From Myotis daubentonii (Eukaryota > Chordata > Mammalia > Chiroptera > Vespertilionidae): DNA of 64,000 bases. The stretch spans positions 14,234,145-14,298,144 of the forward strand of contig NC_081851.1 in the NCBI RefSeq assembly GCF_963259705.1, given 5' to 3'. Below are positions 9,986 to 22,430 of the stretch, piece after piece. The translations under genes and the position numbers were made by a program. A model generated the notes under the pieces. It was not told where the DNA came from. It made no database searches and saw only the letters and a list, made by a program, of their open reading frames with translations. The first letter of the stretch is position 1. Every line of letters begins with the position of its first letter.

Positions 9986-11454
9986 TTTAGATTGTGTTCT
10001 CAAATTTTAAGGGCTCTTTTTATATCAAAGATAGGAATCGTCTGTTAGGTACATATTGCACACATTGGTACCAGTGTGTCTGTCAGTCTCAGGGGTTACA
10101 TCTGCTCACAGTGGCTGCCAGGCCTGTGTCCCTGTCCCACCTCCAGAGGAAAGGCAGAGTCACTGAGAACCCGGGACCAGGACTCACCTTCCCCCAAATT
10201 GGAGGGAACTGGGCTGGTGCAGCACCGTGATGACTGCTAATCCCACAGGAACCCACTGAAGAACATTCTCAGCAGACAGCGGTGCAAACATCTGCCAAAA
10301 TCCCTTTTCTTTGCATCACTTCCCTCCCTGGCATGAGACTGTACATGCTGAACAGAAAATCAACAATCAAAGCACTCTCCCCACATGTTATTGAAATGCT
10401 AACAGAACATACATTCTGAAAACCTGAGTTATCTTGATCCTCAAAACTGAATTTCTGAAAAATTACCCCCTTGGAAGGAATATATTACCAACTTACTTTG
10501 CGGGATTAGGAATACCACTGGCGTCAAAATGTTTCAGAAACAGCCACCGCTTAATTCTCCTCTTTCACGGGCTGACTAGGAAATAAAAACCTAGATGAGA
10601 CAGTCTGAAGCAATTCAGTTTATAAGCACAGACGAGGTCCTTTTAAAGGAACAACGTTAGTGTTCACTGTAGAATAAAACACTCTTCACAAGAAATAAAT
10701 AGAAGCACAGCGGGGTCCCTGTGTATGGTACTTGCAGAGCTGAAGGTCATGCACAAACCCCATCCAGTTAAATTGCTCCTGAAACTCCCTGCACCTGAAT
10801 GATGAGGTGGCAGCTGGTGCTCGAGTCCCCTGAGTGACACATGTGATAGGATGAGCTCAAATCCCACCCACAGCACCTGGGCTCAGGAAGCCTTGTGTCC
10901 CTGACAGAGAAACAGAGAAAAGAGCAAGTTCAACAGTTCATGGGATTTTCCTGTTCAGAACGTTGTCCAAGTGTCAACTGACAGGCCACTGGGGCCCACT
11001 TGGGAATCCTGCTCCCCCCCGCCTCCCCCCCCCCGTCCTGCCTACACTACACAGATGGGTGAATTTGCCTAAGAGAAATGAAAGGACGGTGTACAACCAT
11101 CCATGTAAGAACTGTGGGCTCTCTGGGATGCCATGAGGCCCACAATATATACCACATCTTTCAAGCTATTAGACTATGGAGAGGTTTAACTACTATCACA
11201 GACCCACACCCACTGGCTCAATACTTCACATGATGTTCAGCTAATCCAAGTTTCTGGTGTTCCCTTTAAAAAATTACCACTTGGCCAGATCCCTTAATTA
11301 GAATCCACATTCACAAGGTTAACTTCCCTCTATCTCCAGGACAGAGAGAAACCCCAAGGTATATATTGTCCATTACCTGGCACATAACCTTTAGAACCTG
11401 AGGTCTGGCTTTGTTTAGTTACAGAACACATGTAGCTGACATCTGATTTGAGAT
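9986..11454. other. Unannotated spacer
   Basis: No gene is recognisable. It holds a C-rich homopolymer patch at about 11016-11036. Short frames on both strands show no conserved domain. Confidence 0.4.
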
Positions 11455-12200
11455 TGTTTTTCTTTTTTTAAAAAAATGGTATTTGTTGTTTTGTTTGCTT
11501 GTTGTCACCAATCACTAGCCAATAGTAGGGTTTTCTGGTGTTGCTCAGTAATGCACCATGTTGTTTTTCCTTTTTACCCCTTTAACCATTTTTACCGTCC
11601 CCCAACCATGGCAGCCACTAGTCTGTCCTCTGCATCTATGAGGGTGTTTTGTTTTTAATTCCACATATAAGCCAGATCATATGGTATTTGTCTTTCTCTG
11701 TCCAACTTAGTTCACTTAGCATCATGCCCTGAAGACCATCTATGTTGTTGCAAATGGCAAGATTTCATTCCTTTTTATGACTGAATAACACTCTCCTGTG
11801 TATATGCCCCACATCTTCTTTATCCAGTTGTCTATGGGTGGACACTTAGGCTGCTTCCATAGCTGTGCTCTTGTAAGTAATGTTGCAATAAACACAGAGG
11901 CACATACATCCTTTTGAATTAGTGTTTGGGATTTCCTCATAGAACCATAAGTGAAATTGCTGGGTCGTATCATAGTTCTATTTTTAATTTTTTGAGGAAC
12001 TTTCATACTTTTTTTCCCTAGTGGTTGCACCAATTTATAATCCTACCAACAGTGCCTAAGGGTTCCCTTTTCCCCACTTCCTCAAAACACTTGTCCCTTC
12101 TTGTCTTCTTGATAATGGTCTTTCTGGCAGTTGGGAGGTGACATTTTGTGGTTCTTATTTGCATTTTCCCTGTGATTAGTGACCTTATAATTTGATTTTA
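11455..12200 (-). mobile_element. Old L1 fragment (ORF2 C-terminus and 3' region)
   Basis: The minus-strand frame at 11740-12033 carries the L1 ORF2 C-terminal signature (WKQPKCPPIDNWIKKMWGIY, then a PFAT-type end). The low-coordinate side continues into 3' sequence. Frameshifts and substitutions mark it as older than the other L1 copies here. Confidence 0.85.
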
Positions 12201-14328
12201 AATGCTACAGAATAGGCAGCACTATATGTAAAAGTGAAACCACTGCCATCCCCATTCCTCAAGGATTACAATTCTACTACACTAAAAACATCAAGTATTT
12301 TACTTGTTAATACAAGCTTTTTTTGAAACCTTCTCTTTTAACTAATACATTAGAAAGCTTTAACTTTCAACTGACATACATTGGGAATATAAGAAATTCT
12401 AAGGTCAAATAATATCCCAAGATCTGGAGATGAAGGATTTGACCTGATGAAACAATCACCATCAAGCAAGCATGGCAAGGTGCCAGTAACCTGAAACAAT
12501 GAAAAAATTAAAGTCACTAATAAAAATTAAAAGGGGGCGGGGAGTGTTCAGCTCCATTCACTTGTAAATGTTTCATGACCTTGTAGCACAGTAAAGGTCT
12601 CTTACAGGAAACAAAAAGCAGATGCACTGGTCTCATCTGAACCAATGATTTGAAATGTAAAACTTTAACTTTGTGTTAAAGGGAAATAACTTTACGTTCA
12701 CTTACCCTTTCCTTAGAGAGGCTAAATAAAACAAGTACTACACCTACACGCCCAGAGGTGTGATGGATGTCATTTGCACATATAAGATCTTTATACTAGC
12801 CACAGTTCCTTGTGAACAGAGCTAAAATTAAAGACTTCATACACACATTGGTATGTGAGCCCTGTGAATTTCCCTTTGCTCATTCTCCTCCCGCTCCTGG
12901 GACGACCACATACCTCTTTCCTGCCAATAAAACCCTACCATCCTTCAAGGTCTAGTTCTCCCTCCTCTGTGCTTCCACAGCACAGGGGGCTCATAACTGC
13001 TGCATTCTGCCATTGAGACAGTTCTAACAGTACCCACCCCATAGGGTGCTCTAAGGATTCCATGAGATAATGCACATGGTTAGAGCTCCATAAACACAGG
13101 TGTTTAATTATGTGTGCATAGGTTTCTTCCCTAATACCATGTAAGTTCCCTCAATATCTAGGAAGAGTGCCTTGTACCTCACAGATGCTTAATTTCATTC
13201 AACATACTTATCCTTCCAAACAGTTCACCTCTATGTCTGAGAAAACATTAGAAAACTCTACTCCAAACACTTCACATACACAGACATGCCACAATAGGAC
13301 TATGAAGTGTTGTGCCAAAATACCAGCAGGAGGAAGCTTAGAGGATCACAGGGCCTTTCAGGAATTGTGCTCCAGACACGTGTGCACACACAGCACAGGG
13401 CGTGCAGGCACCTCTGCCACACCTGGTGCCCTCTCACTGAACCATTATCCTGCTTTAAGGTCTTTTGATGCCATAAGAGGGAGTTAATGAAGGTTCTTAG
13501 GGTGCAGGGACACACGGGAACTAGTGTGGCAGGGAAGTACATACTAAAGCAATGAAAATGTGAGGGAAGAGAAAATAAAGTAAAATAAACCACAGAAAAC
13601 TAATCTTATCAAAAGAGCACCGACACCTTCATCTTCATTGCTGCCATGCAGTGCTGACTCAGGGGTTGGAAACCACCACGTCTCACTCCAGTCCCTTCAT
13701 CCCTGTATTAACAGTCCCTGGGCATGATGTCCCAGGACTTAGGCGTCAACCTTGATTTTATCTGAAGAAAGCATAGCTTTCATCTTTGAAAAACACCTCC
13801 GAAATGTCATTTTTCTGTTTTCATCAGAGGGGATTTCTTAGACTTGAACCCTGAAAAGCATTGAATGAGATGATTCATAGGAATTATGACTTTGCTGAGT
13901 CAATAACGTGAGTAATTTTTATCTACATCTTCAAAGAACATTAAATAATCTAAAGATTTGAATCTGACCCCATATTTTCTAAACATAACCATGCCATTTC
14001 AGAAATACACTTTACATTCTCGCCTTAGAAATTAATTGCCTATCAACTGACAGATAAGAGAAGTTCACCTTCCATTGCATTCATTCAGCAGATGACTCAC
14101 CTGGGGAGAAAGGTCCATGGGCTTTCTAGGCTGCCATGTGGCTCTGACTGCACAAATGATGCTCAGAACCGGAAATGATATTTTCCCATTTGAAGCATGT
14201 AGGAAACTCTCTGAAACACCAGGAAACCTCAACACCCCAAACAGTTAACAGGGACTATGCTGTCTGGGGCAGGGGGAGAAGGGTCTTTGACTTCTTTCTT
14301 TGTGCAATTCTGTGATTCCTTTTCGTTT
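12201..14328. other. Unannotated spacer
   Basis: About 2.1 kb without a recognisable gene or repeat. The overlapping open frames at 13167-13593 lie on opposite strands with no domain and are probably chance. Confidence 0.4.
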
Positions 14329-14343
14329 AATATCAAGTACATA

Positions 14344-15021
14344 GGAGAACAGTATGGAGCTTCCTCAAAAAACTAAAAATGGAACTCCCATTTGACCCAG
14401 TGATCCCACTACTAGGAATATATCCCAACAAACCAGAAACGCCAATCAGAAAGGATATATGCACCCTATGTTCATAGCAGCACAATTCACCATATCTAAG
14501 ATTTGGAAACAGCCTAAGTACCCATCAGCAGATGAGTGGATTAGAAAACTGTGGTACATCTACACAATGGAATACTATGCTGCTGTAAAAAAGAAGGAAC
14601 TCTTGCCTTTTGCAACAGCATGGATGGAACTGGAAGCATTATGCTAGGTGAAATAAGCCAGTCAGATAAAGATAAATACCACATGATCTCACTCATTTGT
14701 GGATTATAGAGAACAACATAGACTGATGAAAAGGGACAGATCCAAAGACTGAGAAACAGCGATCAGGCTATCAATCCCCAGAAGGAAAGTTGGGGAGGGA
14801 GGGGGTATGGGGAAGAGATCAACCGAAGGACTTGTATACAGGCATATAAGCCAAACCAATGGACATGGACAACAGGGCGATGGGAGCATGAGTGTGCGGG
14901 GGGGGGGGGGGGGAGACAGGGGGGGAGGTTGGGGTTTAATGGGGGGGGGTGAGGACACATTTGTAATACCTTAACTAATAATTAAAAATAAAGGCAAGGA
15001 CATTTAGGCAATGCCAAAAAA
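14344..15021 (+). mobile_element. 5'-truncated L1 with perfect target duplication
   Basis: The sequence starts inside ORF2 (encoding LLGISQ/YPNKPET-type L1 sequence) and continues to the ORF2 C-terminus ([32 protein letters not shown]). A G-rich 3' UTR (poly-G at 14899-14912) and an A-rich tail follow. AATATCAAGTACATA at 14329-14343 and 15022-15036 is a perfect 15-bp duplication. The copy is relatively young. Confidence 0.93.
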
Positions 15022-15329
15022 AATATCAAGTACATATATCACTTTAAAAATGATTAACAAAAACAAATTTTACAGGACTTATTTATAAAACAGAAAAGGA
15101 ACTAATAAAATGAACCCAGACTCAGATCTTTACACTAGTAATAAATTACATTAAGTGAGATACATCTGAACTGAACTGGATTGATCAGAAAAGTCAGTGA
15201 AATTTCAGATACAAATGACCTTTTAGGACACGTGACCTTGTCAGAGCATTTCACGCATAGCCCCTTACCTGCCCCTCAGACAGACAAGGCAACAGCTCAG
15301 ATACAGGCTTCCATCTTCTTCAAGGCCCA

Positions 15330-15651
15330 TCCTACATAATAAAAGCCTAATATGCAAATTGACCAAACGGTGGAACGACTGGACACTATGATGCACACTG
15401 ACCACTTGGGTGCAGGAGCTTTCCCCTGGTGGTCAGTGTGCTCCCACAGGGGGAGCACCGCTCACCGAGAAACCAGCCTCACAGCTGGTGAGCACAGTAG
15501 AGGTGGTGGGAGCCTCTCTTGCTTCCGTGTCAGCGCTAAGGATGTCCGACTGCTGACTTCTCCCAAGGACTCCTGGACTGCAAGAGGGTGCAGGCTGGGA
15601 TGAGGGACCACCCCCTCCCCCATGCATGATTTTCATCCACTGGGCCTCTAG
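15330..15651 (+). mobile_element. HeliBat-like Helitron (322 bp)
   Basis: It starts TCCTACATAATAAAAGCC and ends GGGCCTCTAG, with A at 15329 and T at 15652. This is the Helitron insertion rule without target duplication. The same terminal sequences occur in reverse at 4373-4531. The internal CCCCTGGTGGTCAGTGTGC and GCTAAGGATGTCCGACTGC motifs are characteristic of bat non-autonomous Helitrons. The open frames across it are not genes. Confidence 0.92.
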
Positions 15652-18000
15652 TACATTATATTCTTCCTGCAACTTATTTCTTTTAAAATGCCACTGTAGA
15701 ACCTAGCCCCACAATATACATAAAACAGTGAAACACAACAGGGGCCAAAACTGTAAAGATGGGTTCAAATTCTGTAAATTTATGGTCAAAGTTGGCATCT
15801 TTCAAAGGAATAATCAATTTTTATTTTCAACAAATGTATTTTAGTATAGCACTTCTAAAACTAAGCTTTAAAAGTAATTAGAAATTACCCCAAATATGTC
15901 AGCTTAGGTCAAATTCAATCCACTGCCCTCCAAGCCCCTACTGCTAGGCAGATAGCAGTATCTCACAGGCATCCCAGTGGTTTTCCACATACGAAAGTTC
16001 CTGTCTCCCTCAACACCTAATACACATGAATTTATTTAAAATCTCCCTAAAGTAATATGTATTATCAACCTGCAGTCTTGGAGTACAAACTCCTTCTGAC
16101 TATTATCTTGTGTTTAAGGTGAGACTGCATTTTATTTATTCTAAGGTCCCAAGGGGAGGAGAGTTTGGAGCCAGAATGTAATAGAGAAAATAATGGCTGA
16201 AAAATCCCAAAATCTGGCAAAAGACATAAGCTACAGATTTAATAAGCTACACAAATCCCAACTAGGATAAACCCAAGAAATCCATGCTGAGATACAACTA
16301 TTTTACTCCCAGTTCAGATGAAAGAACACCACTTTTCTTGAATCATGAGTTAGATGTCTACAAGGATAAGCTAAGCAAAACCCACCAACCCCTTCAGAGC
16401 TTGTCTGCTTTCAGTGTCCTGACCAAAGTGTACATCAGCACCATGGACAGGGCCCATTCTCCTTGACCAGCCACATCTCAAAGGGAGACCTCATCTGCAT
16501 CTACTAGGGCTGAAAGCAAGCCTGCCCTTTGTTCCAGAGGCTGACGTGCTCTTCCAAAACTGTTCCCTACACACCAAGGAATAAGGGCAGACAGTGCCCC
16601 GTGTAAGACAAGCAGAACCATGGGGGAGCCCCAGAGAACTGTCTCCCATCAGGCAACATGTAATTTTCACTTTCAGGAAATTGTGTTATGAATGAGCACC
16701 CTCTCCAATAGGAAGGTTCTTCAATACAAGTAAACTAAGTACAGAGAACCTAATTTGATAAAGGACATGGAGTAGTTATTCCTTGCTGTTATCACTAACC
16801 TAGTGACAGTACACGTTCCTGGCTATCTGACAGCTTCTGCAGTCAGGAGCAGGGCATGGCATAAGCGGTTCCTCTGATTTGGGGCTCACAAGACCAGGGT
16901 TTTGGCTGAGACTGTGGTCTCCCCTGAGTGTCAGAAGGAAAGGAGATGCTTCCAATTTCACCCCAGTTGTGGGCAGAATTCGGTTTCCTGCAGGTGTAGG
17001 ACTGAGGGTGGATCTCCTGTGGCTGCGGCTGCAGGCGTCCTCAGCTCTGAGAGGCCACAGGGAGATTCTTGACCCGTGGGCCACTTGCTGCTGCCGAGCC
17101 CACAGAGCAAAGGGCCAGCAACTCCAGCTGAATGGGCACTGCAGTCTGTGAGGAACCCGTCAATGTGTCGGTACCACCACGGTGGACATGTGCTCTCCTG
17201 CTGTCTTCAGATGTGTTCCTGGATGGGGCTGGATGGGATCAGAATCAGTGGGGTGGATGCCAGGGTGTCCTACCCAAAGCCACCATTTGGGGTTGAGTAA
17301 CAGTGTGTGTTTGTGAGGAGGGTGTGGGCACGAGGTGCCTGTGGACTTAGAAACTTGAGAGAAGTGGCCGCTGAATTGTCATTGAATGATCTGACTGTGT
17401 GTGTCTGTGTCCCACAGCCTGACCATTCCCTGACCCAAGGCCCTGACGGACAGCAAGTGGAGCAGGGTCCCAGGACAGGAAGCATTAACTGGGCTTTTCC
17501 CCAAAGGCCTTGGCTGGAAGCGCAGCTTCACAGTCCATGGAACCACCAGGGAGAAGGCGTGTTCTCCTGAGAGCTGGGGCTGCATCTGTGATTCTTGGGG
17601 GCAGGAGACCTGCAGCTGTGGGTGCCGGGTTTGCATTTCCTCCAGCTCTCACTCTAGCACCCAAACTAGTCATCCCTGACCAGGACCTTCAGGGACTTCC
17701 ACCCTCTGCCCTGTGCACAGGTGCAGGCCCCGGTTCATGCAGCACAGCCCAGGGCCCTGGTGGGCACCACAGGGAAGTTCCCGTGCCCTTGGAAGGCAAT
17801 GGGTGAGAACCTGCATGGCAGTGGTGCCCACTCAATCACACAGGACAATCTCCTTGCACCCGAGAGAGAAGAAATGAGACTTCACTGGCTCCTTCCTGCC
17901 TTATTCCTACAGATCAAACTTTGCCCCCTCTATCCTCAGGCCAGGGAAATACGTGGATATTTTGCTTTTAGGGAAATGACCATAGAGAACGGCAGCCCAC
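15652..18000. other. Unannotated spacer
   Basis: No gene recognised. GC content rises after about 16.8 kb toward the CpG-rich island. Several short frames overlap on opposite strands, none with a domain. Confidence 0.35.
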
Positions 18001-18018
18001 TCTAAATTCTAAGAGTGA

Positions 18019-18300
18019 CTCTGTCTTAGTGTTTGGGCTGCTATGATGAAAATACCATCAACCGCATGGCTTATAAGCAACAATCTATTTCTCATAGTTC
18101 TGCAGGCTGGGAAGTCTAAGATCACGGTGCTGGTAGTTTCAGTGTCTGCTGAGGGCCTGCTTTCTGGCTCATTGCCAACCTTCCCTTCACTGGGTCCTCA
18201 CTTTGTGGAAGGGGAAGGAATGCCAGTCAGGAATGCTCCACTCTCATGACCTAAGCACCTCCTCCACACACCATCACATATAGCATATGGTTTCAACGTT
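18019..18300 (+). repeat. Probable ancient interspersed mammalian repeat
   Basis: GGGCTGCTATGATGAAAATAC, GGCTTATAAGCAACA and TCTCATAGTTCTGCAGGCTG are typical of a common old mammalian dispersed repeat whose exact family I cannot name from memory. A poly-G run follows at 18309-18320. Confidence 0.45.
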
Positions 18301-18603
18301 GGAATTCGGGGGGGGGGGGGCAGGGGGCACAAGTATTCAGTCCTCTCAGCGCGCTCATTCTTGGATTGAAGTCTTCTGAGAAGAGGCATTTGAGCTAAAC
18401 CCTGAGGGCTGCCATTCCAAACAAAGAAATGAGGGTGTACCCAGATCCCAAGACCACAAAGTGCAAGGTGTGTTTGGGGACGCTCAGGAGATGATCTTAG
18501 TGCAGACATAGGTTTCAGCCAATTTTATATTTCAGGATAAAGATTTGAACTTGATTTCTTAGGCCATAAGTTGTCTATTGAACATATATATGGGTCAAAC
18601 TGC

Positions 18604-18706
18604 AACCTAGGTATGTGCCCTGATTGGAAATCAAACTCACCACCTTTTTTGGTTACAGGAGGACGCTCAACCAATTGAACAACGGGGTCAGAGCTCCACT
18701 GATATT
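18604..18706 (-). mobile_element. VES-type SINE, partial
   Basis: The head half of a VES (minus strand CGTTGTTCAATTGGTTGAGC, GGTGAGTTTGATTTCC). It sits immediately next to a second VES. Confidence 0.75.
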
Positions 18707-18924
18707 TTTTAAAATATATATTTCTTTATTGATTTCAGAGAGGAAGGAAGGAGAGAGAGATAGAAACATCAATGATGAGAGAGAATCATCAACCAGCTGC
18801 CTCCTGCACACCCCCTACTGGGGATGGAGCCTGCAACCCAGGCATATGCCCTTGACCTGGGTCGAACCTGGGACCCCTCAGTCCGCAGGCTGACTCTGTA
18901 TCCACTGAGTCAAGCCGGCTAGGG
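18707..18924 (-). mobile_element. VES-type SINE
   Basis: The minus strand starts AGCCCTAGCCGGCTTGACTC and ends with CT-rich sequence and AATCAATAAAGAAAT. CTCCACTGATATTTT before and CTCCATTGGCATTTT after look like a diverged target duplication. Confidence 0.92.
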
Positions 18925-19199
18925 CTCCATTGGCATTTTTAACCTAGACATCCTATGCAGTGGGAGAGCAGAGCTCAGGAAAGTTTTCTAGTTTCCATCA
19001 GTGTGAGATTGTACAGCTAAGTCCATGGAGAGGGAGGGCCGGTAAAGCTGGGGTGCTTCATCCAGGTCTAGGGGTCACCTGGCAGTGTGTCTGTGAAGCT
19101 CAGAAATTGCACGCCTTTTCTGTGAGGATCTCCGTGTCTTTCCTGCACTTTTCACAGGGTCTGGCCCTACAGGGTGAAGGAGCACCAGCAGAGAGGAAA

Positions 19200-20045
19200 T
19201 CAGTGCGCCCCTCACTGCCCCAGTCCCACAGGGGAGTGAGCAGAACCAGCCTGGAAGTGCGGCAGCTCCCGGTGGAGGCAGCTCAGGCTCATAGTGACAG
19301 GACCCAGAGCAGATGGAGAGGCCGGGATGGTCTGGTCACAGCTCAGACTCCAGCTGACCAGGTCCTGCTTCCGGGCTCCAGGCAGCACTGGGGATGGAGG
19401 CGGTACAGGCGGGCGGACCCAGCATCCTCCCCCAGGCGAGCAGAGCCTGACAGTGGGCTGTGGGGCGCCTCCCACAAGACCTGGTGCTTCAAGGCCCCGC
19501 CCCGAGTCCCCGTGCAAAGCAGGACGGGAAACTAAGGCGGGTCCCCTCATTTGGTTCTACAGCTGGGAGCTAATGCCCGCCATCCTTGGCTGCTGCCTGC
19601 AGGTTCTCGGGAGCGGGGGATGGAGGTGGAGGGAACGCTGCAGCGGCGGCGGAGTCCCAGTGACCAACTCTGCTGTGGCCCCGGGGGCGCAGCCGGGCCC
19701 AGTGCCTCACGCGTCCCGAGTGACTCAGGCGAGGCCTGGTTGGTGGTGCTTCTGATTGCCGCGTGTCCCTAACCCCGCACCCGACCGCCCTGGGCGGCAT
19801 GGCCTGGGGGCTGGGCTTCGCGGCGCCCCTCCCAGCGCCACCCCAGCCTCCTTCAGAGCTGAGCATGGTGTCCACCAGGCCTCAGCTTCAGGCGGGCCCG
19901 CCCCGCAGCCATTGCTGCTGAGGCCCAGGCTCAGCCCTGGGGTCTCACAGACCCTGAGGCCCCGGACGCGGCCCTTCCGCCCCGACCTGGCTCCGGTGCC
20001 TCCTGTGCCTTCGGGTCCCCCCCCAGCCGCCTAGCCTGCTCTTGG
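19200..20045. promoter_or_regulatory. GC-rich, CpG-rich island
   Basis: The segment is strikingly GC-rich with many CpGs (for example CGGACGCGGCCCTTCCGCCC near 19966) against an AT-rich background, which gives long chance frames on both strands. It lies about 2.1 kb upstream of the first ANAPC1-like coding exon in the same direction, so it could be the retained promoter or first non-coding exon of that copy. The link is inference. I could not place a transcription start or donor site. Confidence 0.5.
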
Positions 20046-20427
20046 CAGGTCCCTGTTCCCAGGAAGCAAGGCTGTGGTCTCCCTGTGAGAGCATCAGTTC
20101 AGTGCGGTGCTGTTATAGGGCCCTGGAAGCTCACACACAGTTGGGGCTGCAAAGATCTAAATATGCTAATCAGCACAAATTGGTCATTGTTCTGTGCAGA
20201 CAATTCTTTAATTACAGATTCTGCGGCTTCCTCTCAGAGTTAATATGTTGGTTATCCTGTTGACTAGAACATAGGAAGGCCGGCTGGATTTTGTGGGTGT
20301 TTGGTGTAAGTTTTATAAGGCACTGTGGGGTGCACAGTCCTCTGCCAGGGGCTGTACCCCATGTGGACGCAGGGTAGTAGACAAAGAAGACATGAGAAGA
20401 CAGAGGCATATAGGAGAGTCTTTTTTA

Positions 20428-20624
20428 AAAAATATTCATTTTTTTACAGAGAGGAAGTGGGGGAGAGAGAGAGTAGAAACATCAATGAGAGAGAAACATT
20501 ATCAGCCTCCTCCTCCTGCTCACCCCCTACTGGGGATGTTCCTGCAATCAAGGTACATGCTCTGGACTGTGACCCTTCAGTCCGCAGGCCGAGGCTCTAT
20601 CCACTGAGCCAAACTGTTTAGGGC
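20428..20624 (-). mobile_element. VES-type SINE
   Basis: The minus strand reads GCCCTAAACAGTTTGGCTCA and GTGGATAGAGCCTCGGCC, then a body with a deletion around the GGTTCGATTC box, a CT-rich tail and T-rich tail. Confidence 0.9.
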
Positions 20625-22164
20625 AGGAGCCATTGCTAACAAGGAGCCATCAGACAAAACAGTTCTTCAAAGTAGCTTCACACAGTGGCTGCGCCAAGCA
20701 GCCCTTGCTAATACAGCAGCAAACAGCAGCCATACCAAGCAGCCACCCACCGGCTGGTTAGTAACACGTTTATACTAACTTAGACACAAAGGCTTCCTGC
20801 CCAACAGTGACATCAGTATTTGGGTTATAGTAAGGTACCCCTGCCCAGTGTGTACAGTACAATCTCTGTGTCCTTGTTTAGATTGGCCTTGAACATCCTG
20901 ATTAGGGTTCCCCTGCTCAGTATGGCCTTGAACATCCGGCATACTCTGATGAGGCTCCCACAGGCACTATCTCAGTCATGGCCCAAGTTTAAGTGTTCTC
21001 AAAACTGACATCAGAAGGAGGAAAAAGTGTCATGAATGTGACATAACCGTTATCTCAGGAATAACACTTAATTCACAGAAAACATAACTGCAACCCTAGA
21101 GGAGCTGCATGGGAACTACAGGCTCAGATATTTTAGCCAAGAAAGCTGCGGGTGCCAAAAAGACCTCAGAGGAGAAACCAAGTCAAATTAAACAGTTTGT
21201 GATGTGAAAGCCATTTCAAACACTGTTTTTACAGGTTGTCTAGTGCTGACATGAATGTTTGTTTTGATTCCTGTATTTGAGGATTGCAGCTTAACCGCTA
21301 TGCCACAAAACCGTTTTTCATATGAGTTGTCTGAGAGAGAACTGTCATCCACCTTCTACAGTGGCTGAATTTGACTGGCTGTCAGTTACTGTTCGTACAA
21401 ATGTTCTGGAAGTAAGGGGTGAGGGCTCTTTCCACCCACAGCTCATCCACTTCTTTGTAGTAATAAGCAGAACTGTAGTAGATTATGTTCTTTCAAAGCT
21501 AGAACTGTTAAGTTTGCAAACAAGCATGACTGTTCCATTGCCAGTAATTTTATTCATGCCTTGGTCTTTTGGGTTTGCACCAGAAATTGGAATTGCTTGC
21601 AATTATATGTTTAGGTGGATTGAGGCTCAAAATTAATGATGACATTTAATAGTTTCTTAAAGCACCAAGTGGTTCAACTTTTGATGAGTTAGAAATATGT
21701 TGTTTTTGTTTGTTTCATTTCAATATGCCAGTGATCTGTTAGGTGTGCTTTTTAAATGTTGTTCCAGCATTTGAACAGAAATGCCCTTAAATGTTGAGGG
21801 CCATTTACTATAAAGTAAAACTTGTCTAAATCCTTAAATGTGAAATGTGGAGAAATTAGTGAGTAGTACTAGGAAATGTAAGATCAATATTGTCAGACAT
21901 AAGTGCTTATCTCTAGGCCCAGTGATTTCCTACAGTTGATTTTGTCAGCAACTAACATGTAGCTGTAATGTTAATTATGTACTGATAGTGTAAGGTAACT
22001 ATGAAATGGTAACTAATTACCTGAAATAACCAGGTCTGGAATGCCCTTTGATGTTATGATTACTTGTACACTTACAATGTGATAGGATTGTATGACACTC
22101 ATCTAAGGATTAATGGCTCTTTTGTAAACTTCTAGTAATTTTCTTCTCATTTTGATTCCAACAG
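20625..22164. other. Unannotated spacer upstream of ANAPC1-like exon
   Basis: AT-rich intron-like sequence. The 104-codon frame at 21322-21636 has no recognisable domain. It could be ancestral intron 1 of the ANAPC1 copy. Confidence 0.35.
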
Positions 22165-22430
22165 CTGCCCAGAATGTGTTTGAATTCATACAGAAATAAT
22201 GTTGATATCTGAAAGCCATGTTGAACTTCTCTGAAGAAAGGGCAACAATGATTGCAGCTGGGGATTTGAAGGAATTTGTTCCTTTTGGTCGAGACCACTG
22301 CAGACACCACCCTAATGCTTTGAACCTTCAGCTTCGGCAGCTGCAGCCAGCCTCTGAGTTGTGGTCCTCTGATGGTGCTGCTGACTTGGTGGGATCCTTG
22401 CAGGAGGTTACAATCCACGAAAAACAGATG
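22165..22430 (+). pseudogene. ANAPC1: ANAPC1-like first coding exon (5' UTR plus residues 1-71)
   Basis: An acceptor (TTTTGATTCCAACAG) precedes 22165. The ATG is at 22218, in an ordinary exon context with 53 bases of 5' UTR. The 71 codons match the N-terminus of APC1, the largest scaffold subunit of the anaphase-promoting complex (EFVPFGRDHC, HHPNALNLQLRQLQPASELW, LVGSLQEVTIHEKQ). The frame is open. From memory, about eight positions differ from human, which is high for so conserved a protein. The final codon is ATG where Lys is expected, giving a weak donor ATG|GTTTTA. The frame joins in phase to the exon at 23477. The missing middle of the gene makes a functional APC1 impossible here. I call it a retained fragment, possibly expressed as a short product. 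Confidence 0.85.

Noticed and set aside
18960..19535. 191-codon open frame in the CpG-rich region
   Set aside because: High GC content lowers stop frequency. Frames are open on several strands and phases, and none has a recognisable domain.
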